Assembly: GCA_947478005.1 (NCBI GenBank)
Contig: CANJVG010000024.1
Span: forward strand, 1 to 35,626
Reading direction: 5' to 3'
DNA: 35,626 nt
DNA from: Bacteroidota bacterium
Lineage (GTDB): Bacteria > Bacteroidota > Bacteroidia > Chitinophagales > LD1
A program made the position numbers and the translations under genes. Shown in pieces: positions 8,561-17,325 of the stretch. Each line of letters begins with the position of its first letter. Position 1 is the stretch's first letter. Below the pieces are notes generated by a model. That model saw nothing but the letters and a program-made list of their open reading frames with translations, made no database searches and was not told the DNA's origin.

Positions 8561-10006
8561 ATGACAGACAATTTTGAATTTACCGACAAACTGAAGAAAA
8601 ATTTATTCATCATGATGGGCATTGGATTGCTCGGATTGGTTTATGTTTTTCTTCTTTATCCAGAAAACAGCCACGCGCGTTTATGGTCAAATATTTTGGC
8701 AAATACATACTACTTCACTGGTATTGGTTTGTTCGGAATGTTTGCCGTTGCAGCAGGGACTTTGGCCTATGGCGGATGGCATATTCTCGTAAAAAGAATC
8801 TTCCTTTCTCTATCAGGGTTTTTACGCGTAGGTGGTTTTATTTTAGCTGCTATTGTGGTTTTGGGCCTGTTAAATGTTCATACTTTATATGATGGTGTAA
8901 AGCATATTATTCACGAACCGGTAGTTACACCGAATCATACAACTAAGGTTATTTTCTTTGCTCCGGTTTTTTGGGTAAGCCGTGTGTTTGTGTATGCTTT
9001 TCTTTGGTTAGGATTCTCTTGGTATATGAATAAGTTCTTTGCTCGTACTGACCAAACTGACCCTAAGGTTTACAAACACTCTAAATTGTTAGCTGCTGCC
9101 TTCATTGTAATGTTTGCTTTGACCGAATCAGCAGCAAGCTGGGATTTAATAATGAGTATGGATCCGCATTGGTATTCAACCCTTTTTGGCTGGTATAATT
9201 TTGCGAGCTATGGTTGCGCAGCTTGGGCGATGACCATACTTTTAGTTATTTATTTAAAATCGTTGGGCTACTTACCTAAGGTAAATGAAAACCATGTGCA
9301 CGACTTAGGAAAGTTGCTTTTCGGGTTCTCTATATTTTGGACTTATCTCTGGTTTGACCAATTCATGTTGCAGTGGTTTGCAAATATTCCGGAGGAAACT
9401 TCATTCTGGGTTAAGCGATTTGGTCATGGGTATTTCAAGTTCACTATATTCTTGGCGTTAATTGTAAACTTCCTTTTTCCTTTGATTTTCCTAATTAAGA
9501 GAGGTAATAAACGTAATTTTAAGATTGTTGGATTCGGTTCAGCTTTATTAATCTTCGGACATTATGTAGATTTTTTTAACTACACTTTTGTTGAACCGAA
9601 TTGGAATAAAGTAGCAGTTGAAGAGGCTAGAGAAGCAAAAGAACATGCTCTTAACAAATCTGAAACAGTAGTTTTATATGCACAAGCCGCAGAAAAAAAG
9701 GAAGAAGTAGCTGGTGTTACCGATGCTACCCCTGTAGTTGAAAATAGGGAAGCCGTAGCTACTGAAGTGAAAAAAACAGAAGGTGAATCGAAAGGCGAAG
9801 CGATTGAAGGGGAAAAGACAGATGGCGAGGAGGAAGCACCAGTTTTGAATTACGCATCAATTAACATAGGAGAAGTGTTGGTGTTTATTGGATTTTTGGG
9901 AGCATTTCTATTTGCTTTTTTCAATAATTTGGCAAAGCATCCAATTACACCTGAAAGCGACCCATATTTGAAAGAATGTGAAAAGTTAACCGTAACATAT
10001 TCGTAA
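8561..10006 (+). CDS. actF: ActF, second NrfD-like membrane subunit of Alternative Complex III
   Basis: A 481-residue polytopic protein, distantly related to ActC, with about ten membrane helices beginning at residue 15 (NLFIMMGIGLLGLVYVFLLY). Between about residues 365 and 440 a charged, low-complexity stretch (many Glu, Lys and Ala) is inserted. The last helix (NIGEVLVFIGFLGAFLFAFF, about 443-463) follows it, then a short tail. The family name 'quinol:cytochrome c oxidoreductase membrane protein' applies. Quinol binding is generally assigned to ActC, and ActF is considered a structural or proton-path subunit. The acidic insert looks lineage-specific and is probably a flexible loop. Last of the six act genes, 34 bases before coxB. 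Confidence 0.92.
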   Translation: MTDNFEFTDKLKKNLFIMMGIGLLGLVYVFLLYPENSHARLWSNILANTYYFTGIGLFGMFAVAAGTLAYGGWHILVKRIFLSLSGFLRVGGFILAAIVVLGLLNVHTLYDGVKHIIHEPVVTPNHTTKVIFFAPVFWVSRVFVYAFLWLGFSWYMNKFFARTDQTDPKVYKHSKLLAAAFIVMFALTESAASWDLIMSMDPHWYSTLFGWYNFASYGCAAWAMTILLVIYLKSLGYLPKVNENHVHDLGKLLFGFSIFWTYLWFDQFMLQWFANIPEETSFWVKRFGHGYFKFTIFLALIVNFLFPLIFLIKRGNKRNFKIVGFGSALLIFGHYVDFFNYTFVEPNWNKVAVEEAREAKEHALNKSETVVLYAQAAEKKEEVAGVTDATPVVENREAVATEVKKTEGESKGEAIEGEKTDGEEEAPVLNYASINIGEVLVFIGFLGAFLFAFFNNLAKHPITPESDPYLKECEKLTVTYS

Positions 10007-10040
10007 TTGAATTAGATAAACTGAAAGAAATAAAAAGATC

Positions 10041-11147
10041 ATGGTAGCATTTTTAACTTTTGCGATAGTTGTGTTGTTGTTTGTTGTTCTTGTATTGATT
10101 GCAAGGGCGCAGGAACTAACGGCTGATTTGAAAGATGGTAAGGTTAGTTTTCATAACCAAAGTAAGTGGAATGGTTATTTTTTGTTAGGTTTTTTGGTTT
10201 TTATGTTTGTAGGCTCAGCCATGTGTTTTAAGATACTCGGGCCTGTAATGTTACCAATAGCTGCTTCTGAGCATGGGGTAAAAACTGACTTTCTTTTCAA
10301 TACAACTATGTTAATCATCGGAATTGTATTCGTGCTCACTCAAATTGCTCTTTTCTATTTTGCTTATCGTTACAATGAAAGCAAAGGTCATGAGGCTTAT
10401 TACTATCCGCACAATAATACCCTTGAAGTTGTTTGGACGGTAATTCCGACCATTGTACTAACTGGTTTAATTGCCATGGGTATGTATGAATGGATGCATA
10501 TTTTTGACCCTGAAGCAAGAAATAAGAAGATGATGGTGATTGAGGCTACCGGCAAGCAATTTAACTGGATGATTCGTTATAGCGGTAAGGATGGAAAGTT
10601 TGGTGAAAGAATAATTGATCAGGCGCATGTTTCCCCAACTAATGAGTTAGGTATAAATTGGGAAGACCCCAAGAGCCATGATGATTTTATGGCTGATAAA
10701 CTTTATTTGGTTAAAAACAAACCGGTTCTTATGAAATTGGGAGCTCAGGACGTATTGCATAGTTTCTTTTTGCCTCACTTCCGAGTTAAAATGGATTGTG
10801 TTCCTGGCATACCTACTGAGTTCTATTTTACTCCTACAAAAACAACTGAGGAAATGCGTACTTATTTAAGTACACAACCATGGTGGCAAACTATTAATCC
10901 TGAAACAGGTCAACCGCGTTGGCAAACCTTTAAGTATGAATTGGCTTGCGCTGAATTGTGTGGTAAGTCACACTTTGGTATGCAACGTGATGTTGTCGTT
11001 GTAGAGCAAAAGGAATATGACGAGTGGTTGGCTAAACAGACCCCTATTTATGTAGCACCTGCTGCTGAAGCCACTTCGGTGGAAGTAACCACAGATTCAA
11101 CTAATACAGAAGTTAAGAAACCAACTGCAATGTTGGGCAAAAAATAA
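10041..11147 (+). CDS. coxB: Cytochrome c oxidase subunit II with CuA site
   Basis: The 368-residue subunit takes electrons into the oxidase through a binuclear CuA centre. The CuA motif is CAELCGKSHFGM near residues 303-314, with the partner histidine in VLHSFFLPHFRV (about 237-248). There are four N-terminal hydrophobic segments (about 2-20, 46-68, 88-110 and 135-153) rather than the textbook two. No CxxCH is present, so there is no fused cytochrome c domain as in caa3-type subunit II. The last 35 residues are low complexity (Thr, Val, Ala). It follows actF by 34 bases, consistent with a physical ACIII-oxidase supercomplex. Confidence 0.94.
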   Translation: MVAFLTFAIVVLLFVVLVLIARAQELTADLKDGKVSFHNQSKWNGYFLLGFLVFMFVGSAMCFKILGPVMLPIAASEHGVKTDFLFNTTMLIIGIVFVLTQIALFYFAYRYNESKGHEAYYYPHNNTLEVVWTVIPTIVLTGLIAMGMYEWMHIFDPEARNKKMMVIEATGKQFNWMIRYSGKDGKFGERIIDQAHVSPTNELGINWEDPKSHDDFMADKLYLVKNKPVLMKLGAQDVLHSFFLPHFRVKMDCVPGIPTEFYFTPTKTTEEMRTYLSTQPWWQTINPETGQPRWQTFKYELACAELCGKSHFGMQRDVVVVEQKEYDEWLAKQTPIYVAPAAEATSVEVTTDSTNTEVKKPTAMLGKK

Positions 11148-11173
11148 ATCAAGAAAGAAATAAATCAAGAGAT

Positions 11174-13000
11174 ATGGAAACCGCTACAGCAGCACACACC
11201 GAACATCATCCAGATATACATGGTCATGAGGAGCATCATGAAGAAACGTTCTTGACGAAATATATTTTCAGTCAGGATCACAAGATGATTAGCAAGCAAT
11301 TCCTGATTACAGGAATTTTTTGGGGAATTGTTGGTGGATTTCTTTCTGTACTTTTTCGTTTGCAATTAGGTTGGCCGAATGAGACTTTCCCATTTTTGGA
11401 GTCCTTGTTAGGAAAATGGGCTGAAGGAGGTAAGATAAGCCAGGAATTTTACTATGCTCTTGTTACAATGCATGGTACTATTTTGGTGTTTTTTGTATTA
11501 ACAGGGGGATTGAGCGGAACATTTGCTAATCTTTTAATCCCTTATCAGATTGGAGCACGTGATATGGCTTCACCATTCATTAACATGCTTTCGTATTGGT
11601 TCTTCCTTACTGCTGGTATTGTTATGTTTTTTTCTTTCTTTATTCAAACAGGTCCCGCTTCTGGTGGATGGACAGCTTATCCGCCTCTTAATGGTTTGAG
11701 AGATACTTCGGTTAACTTAGGCTCTGGTCTTGGATTTGATATGTGGATTTTGGGCATGTCGTTGTTTATTGTTTCCTCTTTGTTAGGAGGCTTGAATTAT
11801 ATAGCCACTGTATTGAATATGAGAACAAAAGGAATGAATATGTTCCGCTTGCCTTTAACTATATGGGCATTAATGTTTACTGCCGTTATTGGGGTTTTAT
11901 CTTTCCCTGCACTTTTAGCGGGTTGTGTGCTTTTGGAATTTGATCGTTTGCTGGATACAAGTTTCTATCTGAACAATATTATAATAAACGGAAACCTATT
12001 AGGGTATAAAGGAGGTTCACCAATTTTGTTCCAGCACTTATTCTGGTTTTTGGGACACCCGGAGGTTTATATTATTATTCTTCCTGCCATGGGTTTAGTT
12101 TCTGAAGTTTTGTCTACACACTCACGTAAACCAGTTTTTGGATACAAGGCAATGATTTTTTCTATACTTGCTATTCTGGTTTTATCATTTATTGTTTGGG
12201 CACATCACATGTTTGTTACAGGTTTGAATCCAAACTTAGGAGCCGTGTTCACTTTATTCACCTTATTGATTGCGATTCCATCTGCTATTAAGGTGTTTAA
12301 CTGGATAGGAACAATTTGGCGAGGAAAGGTTCGCTTAAGTTCAGCGAATCTTTTTGCAATCGGATTTGTTTCAATGTTTATTTCCGGTGGTCTTACAGGA
12401 ATTATACTTGGAAATTCAGCTATTGATATTCAACTACATGATACCATGTTTGTGGTAGCACACTTCCATATAGTAATGGGAGTATCTGCTTTCTTCGGAA
12501 TGTTTGCAGGGGTTTATAATTGGTTCCCTCGTTTGTATGGGAAATACATGAACGAAACTTTAGGACAAATTCACTTCTATGGCACCTTAATTGGTGCTTA
12601 CGCCATTTTCTTTCCGATGCACTTTATGACTGGGTTGCCGAGGAGATACTATACCTACGCGAATTTCGAAACGTTCAATAACTTCAATTTTTTAGCTGAA
12701 TTCATCAGCATTGCAGCGATTATAGTTTTCTTGGTTCAAATAGTATTTGTTGTTAACTTCTTCTACAGCATTTTCAAAGGTAGAAATGTGGAGGTTCAGA
12801 AAACTGTGGACGGCCATGCTTATGGAAATCCATGGGGAACCACGACAATGGAATGGACATCTCCTATTGAAAGATTACACGGAAATTGGCCGGGAGATAT
12901 TCCTACAATTCATAGATGGCCTTATGATTATAGTGTGAATGGAAGGGAATATATTCCGCAGACTGAGCCATTGAAACCTGGTGAAGTTCCGCACGAATAG
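11174..13000 (+). CDS. coxA: Cytochrome c oxidase subunit I (haem-copper, A1-like)
   Basis: A 608-residue catalytic subunit that reduces oxygen and pumps protons. A low-spin haem ligand lies in TMHGTILVFFVL. The CuB and cross-linked Tyr motif GHPEVYIIILPAMG contains the Glu that marks A1-type enzymes with a D-channel. The two further CuB histidines are in WAHHMFVTGL, and the haem a3 and haem a ligands are in VAHFHIVMG. Length is normal, with a His-rich N-terminal tail (about residues 8-24: HTEHHPDIHGHEEHHEE) that is common in Bacteroidota homologues. It lies 26 bases after coxB. Confidence 0.96.
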   Translation: METATAAHTEHHPDIHGHEEHHEETFLTKYIFSQDHKMISKQFLITGIFWGIVGGFLSVLFRLQLGWPNETFPFLESLLGKWAEGGKISQEFYYALVTMHGTILVFFVLTGGLSGTFANLLIPYQIGARDMASPFINMLSYWFFLTAGIVMFFSFFIQTGPASGGWTAYPPLNGLRDTSVNLGSGLGFDMWILGMSLFIVSSLLGGLNYIATVLNMRTKGMNMFRLPLTIWALMFTAVIGVLSFPALLAGCVLLEFDRLLDTSFYLNNIIINGNLLGYKGGSPILFQHLFWFLGHPEVYIIILPAMGLVSEVLSTHSRKPVFGYKAMIFSILAILVLSFIVWAHHMFVTGLNPNLGAVFTLFTLLIAIPSAIKVFNWIGTIWRGKVRLSSANLFAIGFVSMFISGGLTGIILGNSAIDIQLHDTMFVVAHFHIVMGVSAFFGMFAGVYNWFPRLYGKYMNETLGQIHFYGTLIGAYAIFFPMHFMTGLPRRYYTYANFETFNNFNFLAEFISIAAIIVFLVQIVFVVNFFYSIFKGRNVEVQKTVDGHAYGNPWGTTTMEWTSPIERLHGNWPGDIPTIHRWPYDYSVNGREYIPQTEPLKPGEVPHE

Positions 13001-13036
13001 TTCTAAACAAAATATAATTGTTCTCAAATTAAAGAC

Positions 13037-13936
13037 GTGGCAGAGGAAAAGACTATATCAATAAACACTACTCAGCTTTTTAAACAAAAGGTGGGTGATT
13101 ATGCTATGTTAGCTAAGTTTCGTCTTAGTTTTCTCGTAGTTTTTTCTGCGGTTATTGGTTATTTATTTGCTGGTCGTGTAGCTATTAACTTCACCCATAT
13201 TTTTCTTCTTTCTATTGGAGGAATGCTAGTTACTAGTGCTTCCAATGCGATTAATCAAATATTGGAAAGGGATATTGATGGTTTAATGAAACGAACTCAG
13301 AATCGCCCATTGCCCACTGAGAGGATGAATATTCTTGAGGCGATTATGGCGGCTGGTGCTATGGGAATTTCAGGCATTATCATTCTTACCTATTTCTTTA
13401 ATCCAACTGCCGGGGTGCTTTCTGCGATTTCATTGTTGAGTTATGCGTTTGTCTATACTCCCTTGAAGCGAGTGACTCCGTTTGCCGTTTTTGTGGGTGC
13501 TATTCCTGGTGCCTTACCTCCAATGATTGGTTATGTATGTGCTACAGGTGAAATTGACTTCATAGCTTTGTTGCTGTTCAGCACTCAGTTCCTTTGGCAG
13601 TTTCCTCACTTCTGGGCTATTGCTTGGGTGCAATTTGACGATTATAAAAGAGCAGGAATTATGTTATTACCATCGGAAGGTGGTAAAACAAGAACAAGTG
13701 CTATTCAGAATGTTATTTACTGTACAATGCTTTTGGTTATTTCGATGATTCCTTATTTTTTCAATATGGTTAACTTGATTGGGAGTGCTGTTATCGCTGG
13801 CGCTGGAGTAATTTTTTTATGGATGGCTTTTCAGCATTATAAAAAGTGTGAGGACAAAACGGCTCGTATTTTGATGTTTGGATCGTTTTTGTATTTGCCG
13901 GTGATGCAACTGGCTATGTTATTTGGAAAAATTTGA
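13037..13936 (+). CDS. ctaB: Protohaem IX farnesyltransferase (haem O synthase)
   Basis: Transfers a farnesyl group to haem B to give haem O, the precursor of haem A for the oxidase encoded on both sides. A 299-residue membrane protein of the UbiA prenyltransferase superfamily. The first Asp-rich motif is NQILERDIDGLMKRTQNRPL and the second polar loop is FDDYKRAGIMLLPSEGG. About eight or nine hydrophobic segments are visible. The start is GTG 13037; the next ATG (codon 23) would remove the conserved N-terminal segment. No haem A synthase (ctaA) is in the window. Confidence 0.94.
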   Translation: MAEEKTISINTTQLFKQKVGDYAMLAKFRLSFLVVFSAVIGYLFAGRVAINFTHIFLLSIGGMLVTSASNAINQILERDIDGLMKRTQNRPLPTERMNILEAIMAAGAMGISGIIILTYFFNPTAGVLSAISLLSYAFVYTPLKRVTPFAVFVGAIPGALPPMIGYVCATGEIDFIALLLFSTQFLWQFPHFWAIAWVQFDDYKRAGIMLLPSEGGKTRTSAIQNVIYCTMLLVISMIPYFFNMVNLIGSAVIAGAGVIFLWMAFQHYKKCEDKTARILMFGSFLYLPVMQLAMLFGKI

Positions 13937-13961
13937 CTGTACTTGTAGTTTATAAATTGCA

Positions 13962-14588
13962 ATGAGCGTTACTTTGACAGAACAGGATATTTTAAAAGAG
14001 AAGACGGAATATACCGGAGTACATCCCCAAAAATTTGGTTTATGGATAGGGATGGCTTCAATGAGTATGTTTTTTGCCGCCTTGACAAGTGCATTGTTGG
14101 TTAAGAAAGGGGATTACCGTAGTTGGGAAGCTTTTCGATTGCCAACAGTATTTCTTTTAAGTACGATAACAGTAATTAGTTTAAGTTGTTGTATTCATGC
14201 GGCTCTTATCAGTTATCGAAAATCGAAGTTTTCTCAGTTTCGTTGGCTGATGTTCTTTTCTTTTTTGCTCGGGTGCTTGTTTCTAGGCTTTCAACTTATG
14301 GGTTGGAGTGTTTTACAGGCAGGTGGTATGACATTGACAGAAAATCTTTCGGGGTCTTTCATTTATGTTATTACTGCTGCACACGGACTTCATATTGTGG
14401 TCGGTCTTTTTGTGATGCTTGTGTTCATTGTAAATGCTTTTCGCAATCGCAAAGACCCTATTTATGAACTGCGCGATATTATCAACCCGAAGCGACAACT
14501 TAATTTGGAATTGCTGGTAAGTTACTGGCATTACGTAGATGCTGTATGGGTTTATTTGTATTTGTTCTTTTATCTCAATTATCAATAG
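13962..14588 (+). CDS. Cytochrome c oxidase subunit III, first copy
   Basis: A 208-residue subunit III family protein with five clear hydrophobic segments. The family ends are visible: HPQKFGLWIGMASMSMFFAA at about 21-40 and SYWHYVDAVWVYLYLFFYL at the C-terminus, plus a central AAHGLHIVVGL. It is shorter than mitochondrial-type subunit III because the first two helices are missing, as usual in bacteria of this group. It sits 25 bases after ctaB and 41 bases before a second, divergent subunit III gene. One of the two probably packs as an accessory subunit; sequence alone does not say which. Confidence 0.88.
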   Translation: MSVTLTEQDILKEKTEYTGVHPQKFGLWIGMASMSMFFAALTSALLVKKGDYRSWEAFRLPTVFLLSTITVISLSCCIHAALISYRKSKFSQFRWLMFFSFLLGCLFLGFQLMGWSVLQAGGMTLTENLSGSFIYVITAAHGLHIVVGLFVMLVFIVNAFRNRKDPIYELRDIINPKRQLNLELLVSYWHYVDAVWVYLYLFFYLNYQ

Positions 14589-14629
14589 CGATTTTATTAC
14601 TAATAAATATTAACGATTAACTTAAGAAT

Positions 14630-15316
14630 ATGTCTTCAGCAACAACAGTACATCATGAAGAGGAAAGTGTAAAGCAACTTTGGGATGGCGGAGCTTCGCC
14701 TTTTAAAGTGGGTTACGGAAAAGTAATGATGTGGTATTTCCTCATCTCCGATACATTTACCTTTGCTTCATTTCTTATTGCTTATGCATCTTTGCGTTTT
14801 GCACAATCAACTTATTGGCCTAAACCGGCCGAGGTTTTTTCTTCTATTCCAGTACATGGGTTAGAGCATTTGAAACTGCCATTGGTATTTGTGAGTTTCA
14901 TGACTTTCCTTTTGATTTTAAGCTCATGGACTATGGTTCGTGCGGTACAAGAAGGATACAGAATGAACAAAGATGGTGTAGTGAAATTCCTTATTCCTAC
15001 GATTCTTTGCGGCATTGGTTTCTTAGGCTGTCAATACTTAGAGTGGACGCACTTGATAAGTGAAGGAATGACCACTACTACGGCAGCAGCTACAACTAAA
15101 ATCACCAATTTCGGGCAGTTGTTTTTTGTGATTACAGGTTTTCACGGTATGCACGTTTTGGGTGGTGTGGTGCTGAACATTTGGTTAGCTGTGTCAGCTG
15201 CCAATGGCAAGTTTGATAAAACCGGCCATTATGAGATGGTAGAAAAGATCGGTCTCTATTGGCACTTTGTCGATTTAGTTTGGGTATATGTATTCCTTTG
15301 CTTCTATCTTCTTTGA
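14630..15316 (+). CDS. coxC: Cytochrome c oxidase subunit III, second copy
   Basis: A 228-residue subunit III paralogue. FKVGYGKVMMWYFLISDTFT (about 26-45) opens the first helix. FHGMHVLGGVVLNIWLAV and YWHFVDLVWVYVFLCFYLL close the protein, matching the family ends. It is distinct from the preceding gene: it has a longer loop between helices (a Thr/Ala-rich stretch EGMTTTTAAATTKITNFG) and different N-terminal sequence. It is the better match to the canonical subunit III, so I give it the symbol. 47 bases precede the subunit IV gene. Confidence 0.9.
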   Translation: MSSATTVHHEEESVKQLWDGGASPFKVGYGKVMMWYFLISDTFTFASFLIAYASLRFAQSTYWPKPAEVFSSIPVHGLEHLKLPLVFVSFMTFLLILSSWTMVRAVQEGYRMNKDGVVKFLIPTILCGIGFLGCQYLEWTHLISEGMTTTTAAATTKITNFGQLFFVITGFHGMHVLGGVVLNIWLAVSAANGKFDKTGHYEMVEKIGLYWHFVDLVWVYVFLCFYLL

Positions 15317-15363
15317 TCCAAATCATTAAAAACAATTAATTACTCACTATAAATTTATAGATT

Positions 15364-15738
15364 ATGAACTTTGACGAACCGGTACAAGGACATTTACATT
15401 GGACAGAAGGCGAATACAATGACAGCAAGAAAGATGTGATGAAAACTATCATCATTCTATCTTTGGTAACTATTGGTGAGGTGGGTATTGCCATAGGTTA
15501 TGATCATTTTATGGGCGATAAAGGCACCGGTAAACTTTTCATTAACCTGATAATGGCTGTTGCCTCTATCATTAAAGTGTATTTCATCATGGGAACCTTC
15601 ATGCACTTAAAGCATGAGAAAAAGTGGTTCATCATTACGGTGTTTGCACCTTTCTCTTTTTTAATATGGGCAATTATTGCCTTTAGCGTTGAAGGTTCAA
15701 GTTGGCAAGCAATGCGTGGTTGGATGAATTTGTTTTAA
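15364..15738 (+). CDS. Cytochrome c oxidase subunit IV-type small membrane protein
   Basis: A 124-residue protein with three hydrophobic segments (about 25-42, 54-78 and 88-108). The central stretch AVASIIKVYFIMGTFMHLKHEKKW is the signature of the bacterial subunit IV/CtaF-like family that stabilises the CuB region. Last gene of the respiratory run, directly before the strong terminator at 15758. Clusters of this type often continue with SCO1 and DUF420 genes; here they do not. Confidence 0.85.
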   Translation: MNFDEPVQGHLHWTEGEYNDSKKDVMKTIIILSLVTIGEVGIAIGYDHFMGDKGTGKLFINLIMAVASIIKVYFIMGTFMHLKHEKKWFIITVFAPFSFLIWAIIAFSVEGSSWQAMRGWMNLF

Positions 15739-15757
15739 ATCATTACACATACATTAT

Positions 15758-15798
15758 AAACAGGAACGCCTCGAAAATTTTCGGGGCGTTCCTGTTTT
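15758..15798. terminator. Long bidirectional terminator closing the act-cox operon
   Basis: AAACAGGAACGCC (15758-15770) pairs perfectly with GGCGTTCCTGTTT (15785-15797). Inside, after one T-G wobble, CGAAAA/TTTTCG extends the stem almost to its centre. Flanking A-runs and T-runs on both sides make it usable in either direction. It lies between the plus-strand oxidase operon and the minus-strand M23 gene, which end facing each other. Confidence 0.88.
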
Positions 15799-15813
15799 CG
15801 TTTGACGGGTAAT

Positions 15814-17226
15814 CTACTTTTGAATCACCACTTTTCTCGTTAATCTTCCTTTTTCATTTTCGATAGAGACAAGGTAGATTCCGTTGCAGAAAAGTTCCGC
15901 TTCCAGTTGGTTGTTTTTAGCTTGTAATTGAATTACCGCAACTGTTCTTCCCGCAATATCGGTTACTGTAGCATTCTTACCAAGCAAAGTTTCGTTTATG
16001 TTGAGGGTGGTTGTGGTCCTAGCAGGATTTGGGGAGATGGCGAAATCAACATCATCGCTTATCTGAGGAACCTCGGTGGCAGTCACTATTTCAAAATTGG
16101 TGGAGCATTCGGTACCGTTGTAAGCAGCTTTAAAAGTATAAGTGCCAGCGGTTGTTGGTAGTAGTTTGGACCAGCCTTTATAACTGGTTTTGTAATTGAC
16201 GGTGCTTGTGTAGGTCCAACTATTGAATACAGAGCCATTCGGATTAAGTATGCTTAGGTTGACATTGATACCTGGCGTATCGTTTTGAATGAAAATATAG
16301 AATTTGGCGAAGCCAGCGGGCAGACCTGCACCCTGAAACGGGACTTGGAAGGAATGGCTTTCGTTAGGTGTTTCGGTGGTCGGGCAACCGGGCACTACAA
16401 TGTCGGTGGTGTTGACAGATACTTTAACCACCGCTGTTTTTTTATACGGTTTTTGTGAAGCCCACCAGGTACCTGCATTCAGGTTATTGCAGGAACCGGA
16501 AAAAGGGTCAATGCGGGTGGCACTGGTGCTACCGCTCCACACTTCGAAATGAAGGTGAGGGCCTGATGAATTTCCGGAACTTCCTACAATGCCTAAGTAT
16601 TCTCCTGCAATTACCGTTTGACCAACGGCCTTGGTAGTTACTGAGTTTTTCTTCAAGTGCCAGTAATTGGCTTGCGAGCCATCCGCATGCCGGATGATAA
16701 TGTAGTTCGCGGTGTCGGTGTTGGTGGCGCAGTTTCTATCAAAATGACCATCACTTTTATAAAGAATAGTGCCCGGGGCAGCAGCCACCACTTCTACTAA
16801 ATCATTATCCATTTTGTGAAAATTATATGGCCAAATAGAAAGGTCATTGCCACCGTGGCCATCGTAAGTAATGGTACCGCAGTTATAATCCTTTATCGCC
16901 CCGTTTGTGGCGTTGTGGTCAACCCCAGCGCTTAGGTAGGCATAGTCGCAATCGAGCAAAGCTGTTGCGGGTCTTAGCGGCCACCCGAGGGTGGTGGAGT
17001 TGGCGCTGCGCGACCGAGTAATGTCTAACCCAAGCAGGCGTATGTTTTCGGCACAGCGTTTTTCTATTTCTTCATATTCACTGGTGGTAATGCAAGGATG
17101 GTTGGCATCGTTTAATTCCACAGGATAAGCGCTACTTTGATTTTCAGTTTCGACACTTTGCGCAAAACCGGTTATTCTCAATAGGCAAAAACTGGCGAGA
17201 AGCAGCGGGGTAAATATTTTGTTCAT
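15814..17226 (-). CDS. Secreted M23 metallopeptidase with T9SS sorting tail
   Basis: A 470-residue exported protein. Signal peptide about 1-22 (ends ITGFAQ). The LytM/M23 peptidase domain spans about 85-250, with zinc-site motifs H124-G-G-N-D128 and H224-L-H226 in GPHLHFEVW and further histidines at 180 and 190. M23 enzymes cut glycyl or peptidoglycan cross-link peptides. A beta-rich middle part (about 260-385) follows. The last ~75 residues form a type A T9SS (Por) sorting domain: it starts FAISPNPARTTTTLNI, has the TDIAGRTV turn, and ends ENEKGRLTRKVVIQK. It should cross the outer membrane by T9SS and be released or attached by A-LPS. Its zinc ligands look complete, so it is predicted active. 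The tail is very similar to that of the next gene. Confidence 0.9.
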   Translation of the reverse strand: MNKIFTPLLLASFCLLRITGFAQSVETENQSSAYPVELNDANHPCITTSEYEEIEKRCAENIRLLGLDITRSRSANSTTLGWPLRPATALLDCDYAYLSAGVDHNATNGAIKDYNCGTITYDGHGGNDLSIWPYNFHKMDNDLVEVVAAAPGTILYKSDGHFDRNCATNTDTANYIIIRHADGSQANYWHLKKNSVTTKAVGQTVIAGEYLGIVGSSGNSSGPHLHFEVWSGSTSATRIDPFSGSCNNLNAGTWWASQKPYKKTAVVKVSVNTTDIVVPGCPTTETPNESHSFQVPFQGAGLPAGFAKFYIFIQNDTPGINVNLSILNPNGSVFNSWTYTSTVNYKTSYKGWSKLLPTTAGTYTFKAAYNGTECSTNFEIVTATEVPQISDDVDFAISPNPARTTTTLNINETLLGKNATVTDIAGRTVAVIQLQAKNNQLEAELFCNGIYLVSIENEKGRLTRKVVIQK

Positions 17227-17264
17227 TGCTGTATTTTATATTTAATCAGATACGGCAAATGAAT

Positions 17265-17293
17265 AAATAGTTGGCTAGGTACCCTAACTATTT
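17265..17293 (-). terminator. Possible terminator between the Kazal gene and the M23 gene
   Basis: AAATAGTTGG (17265-17274) pairs with CCTAACTATTT (17283-17293), with one G-T wobble. Read on the minus strand it is followed by an AT-rich ATTCATTT stretch rather than a clean T-run, so activity is uncertain. It would separate the two minus-strand genes. Confidence 0.4.
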
Positions 17294-17325
17294 AAGATTG
17301 AAACTTACCCGTTCAGCGTGCTATT

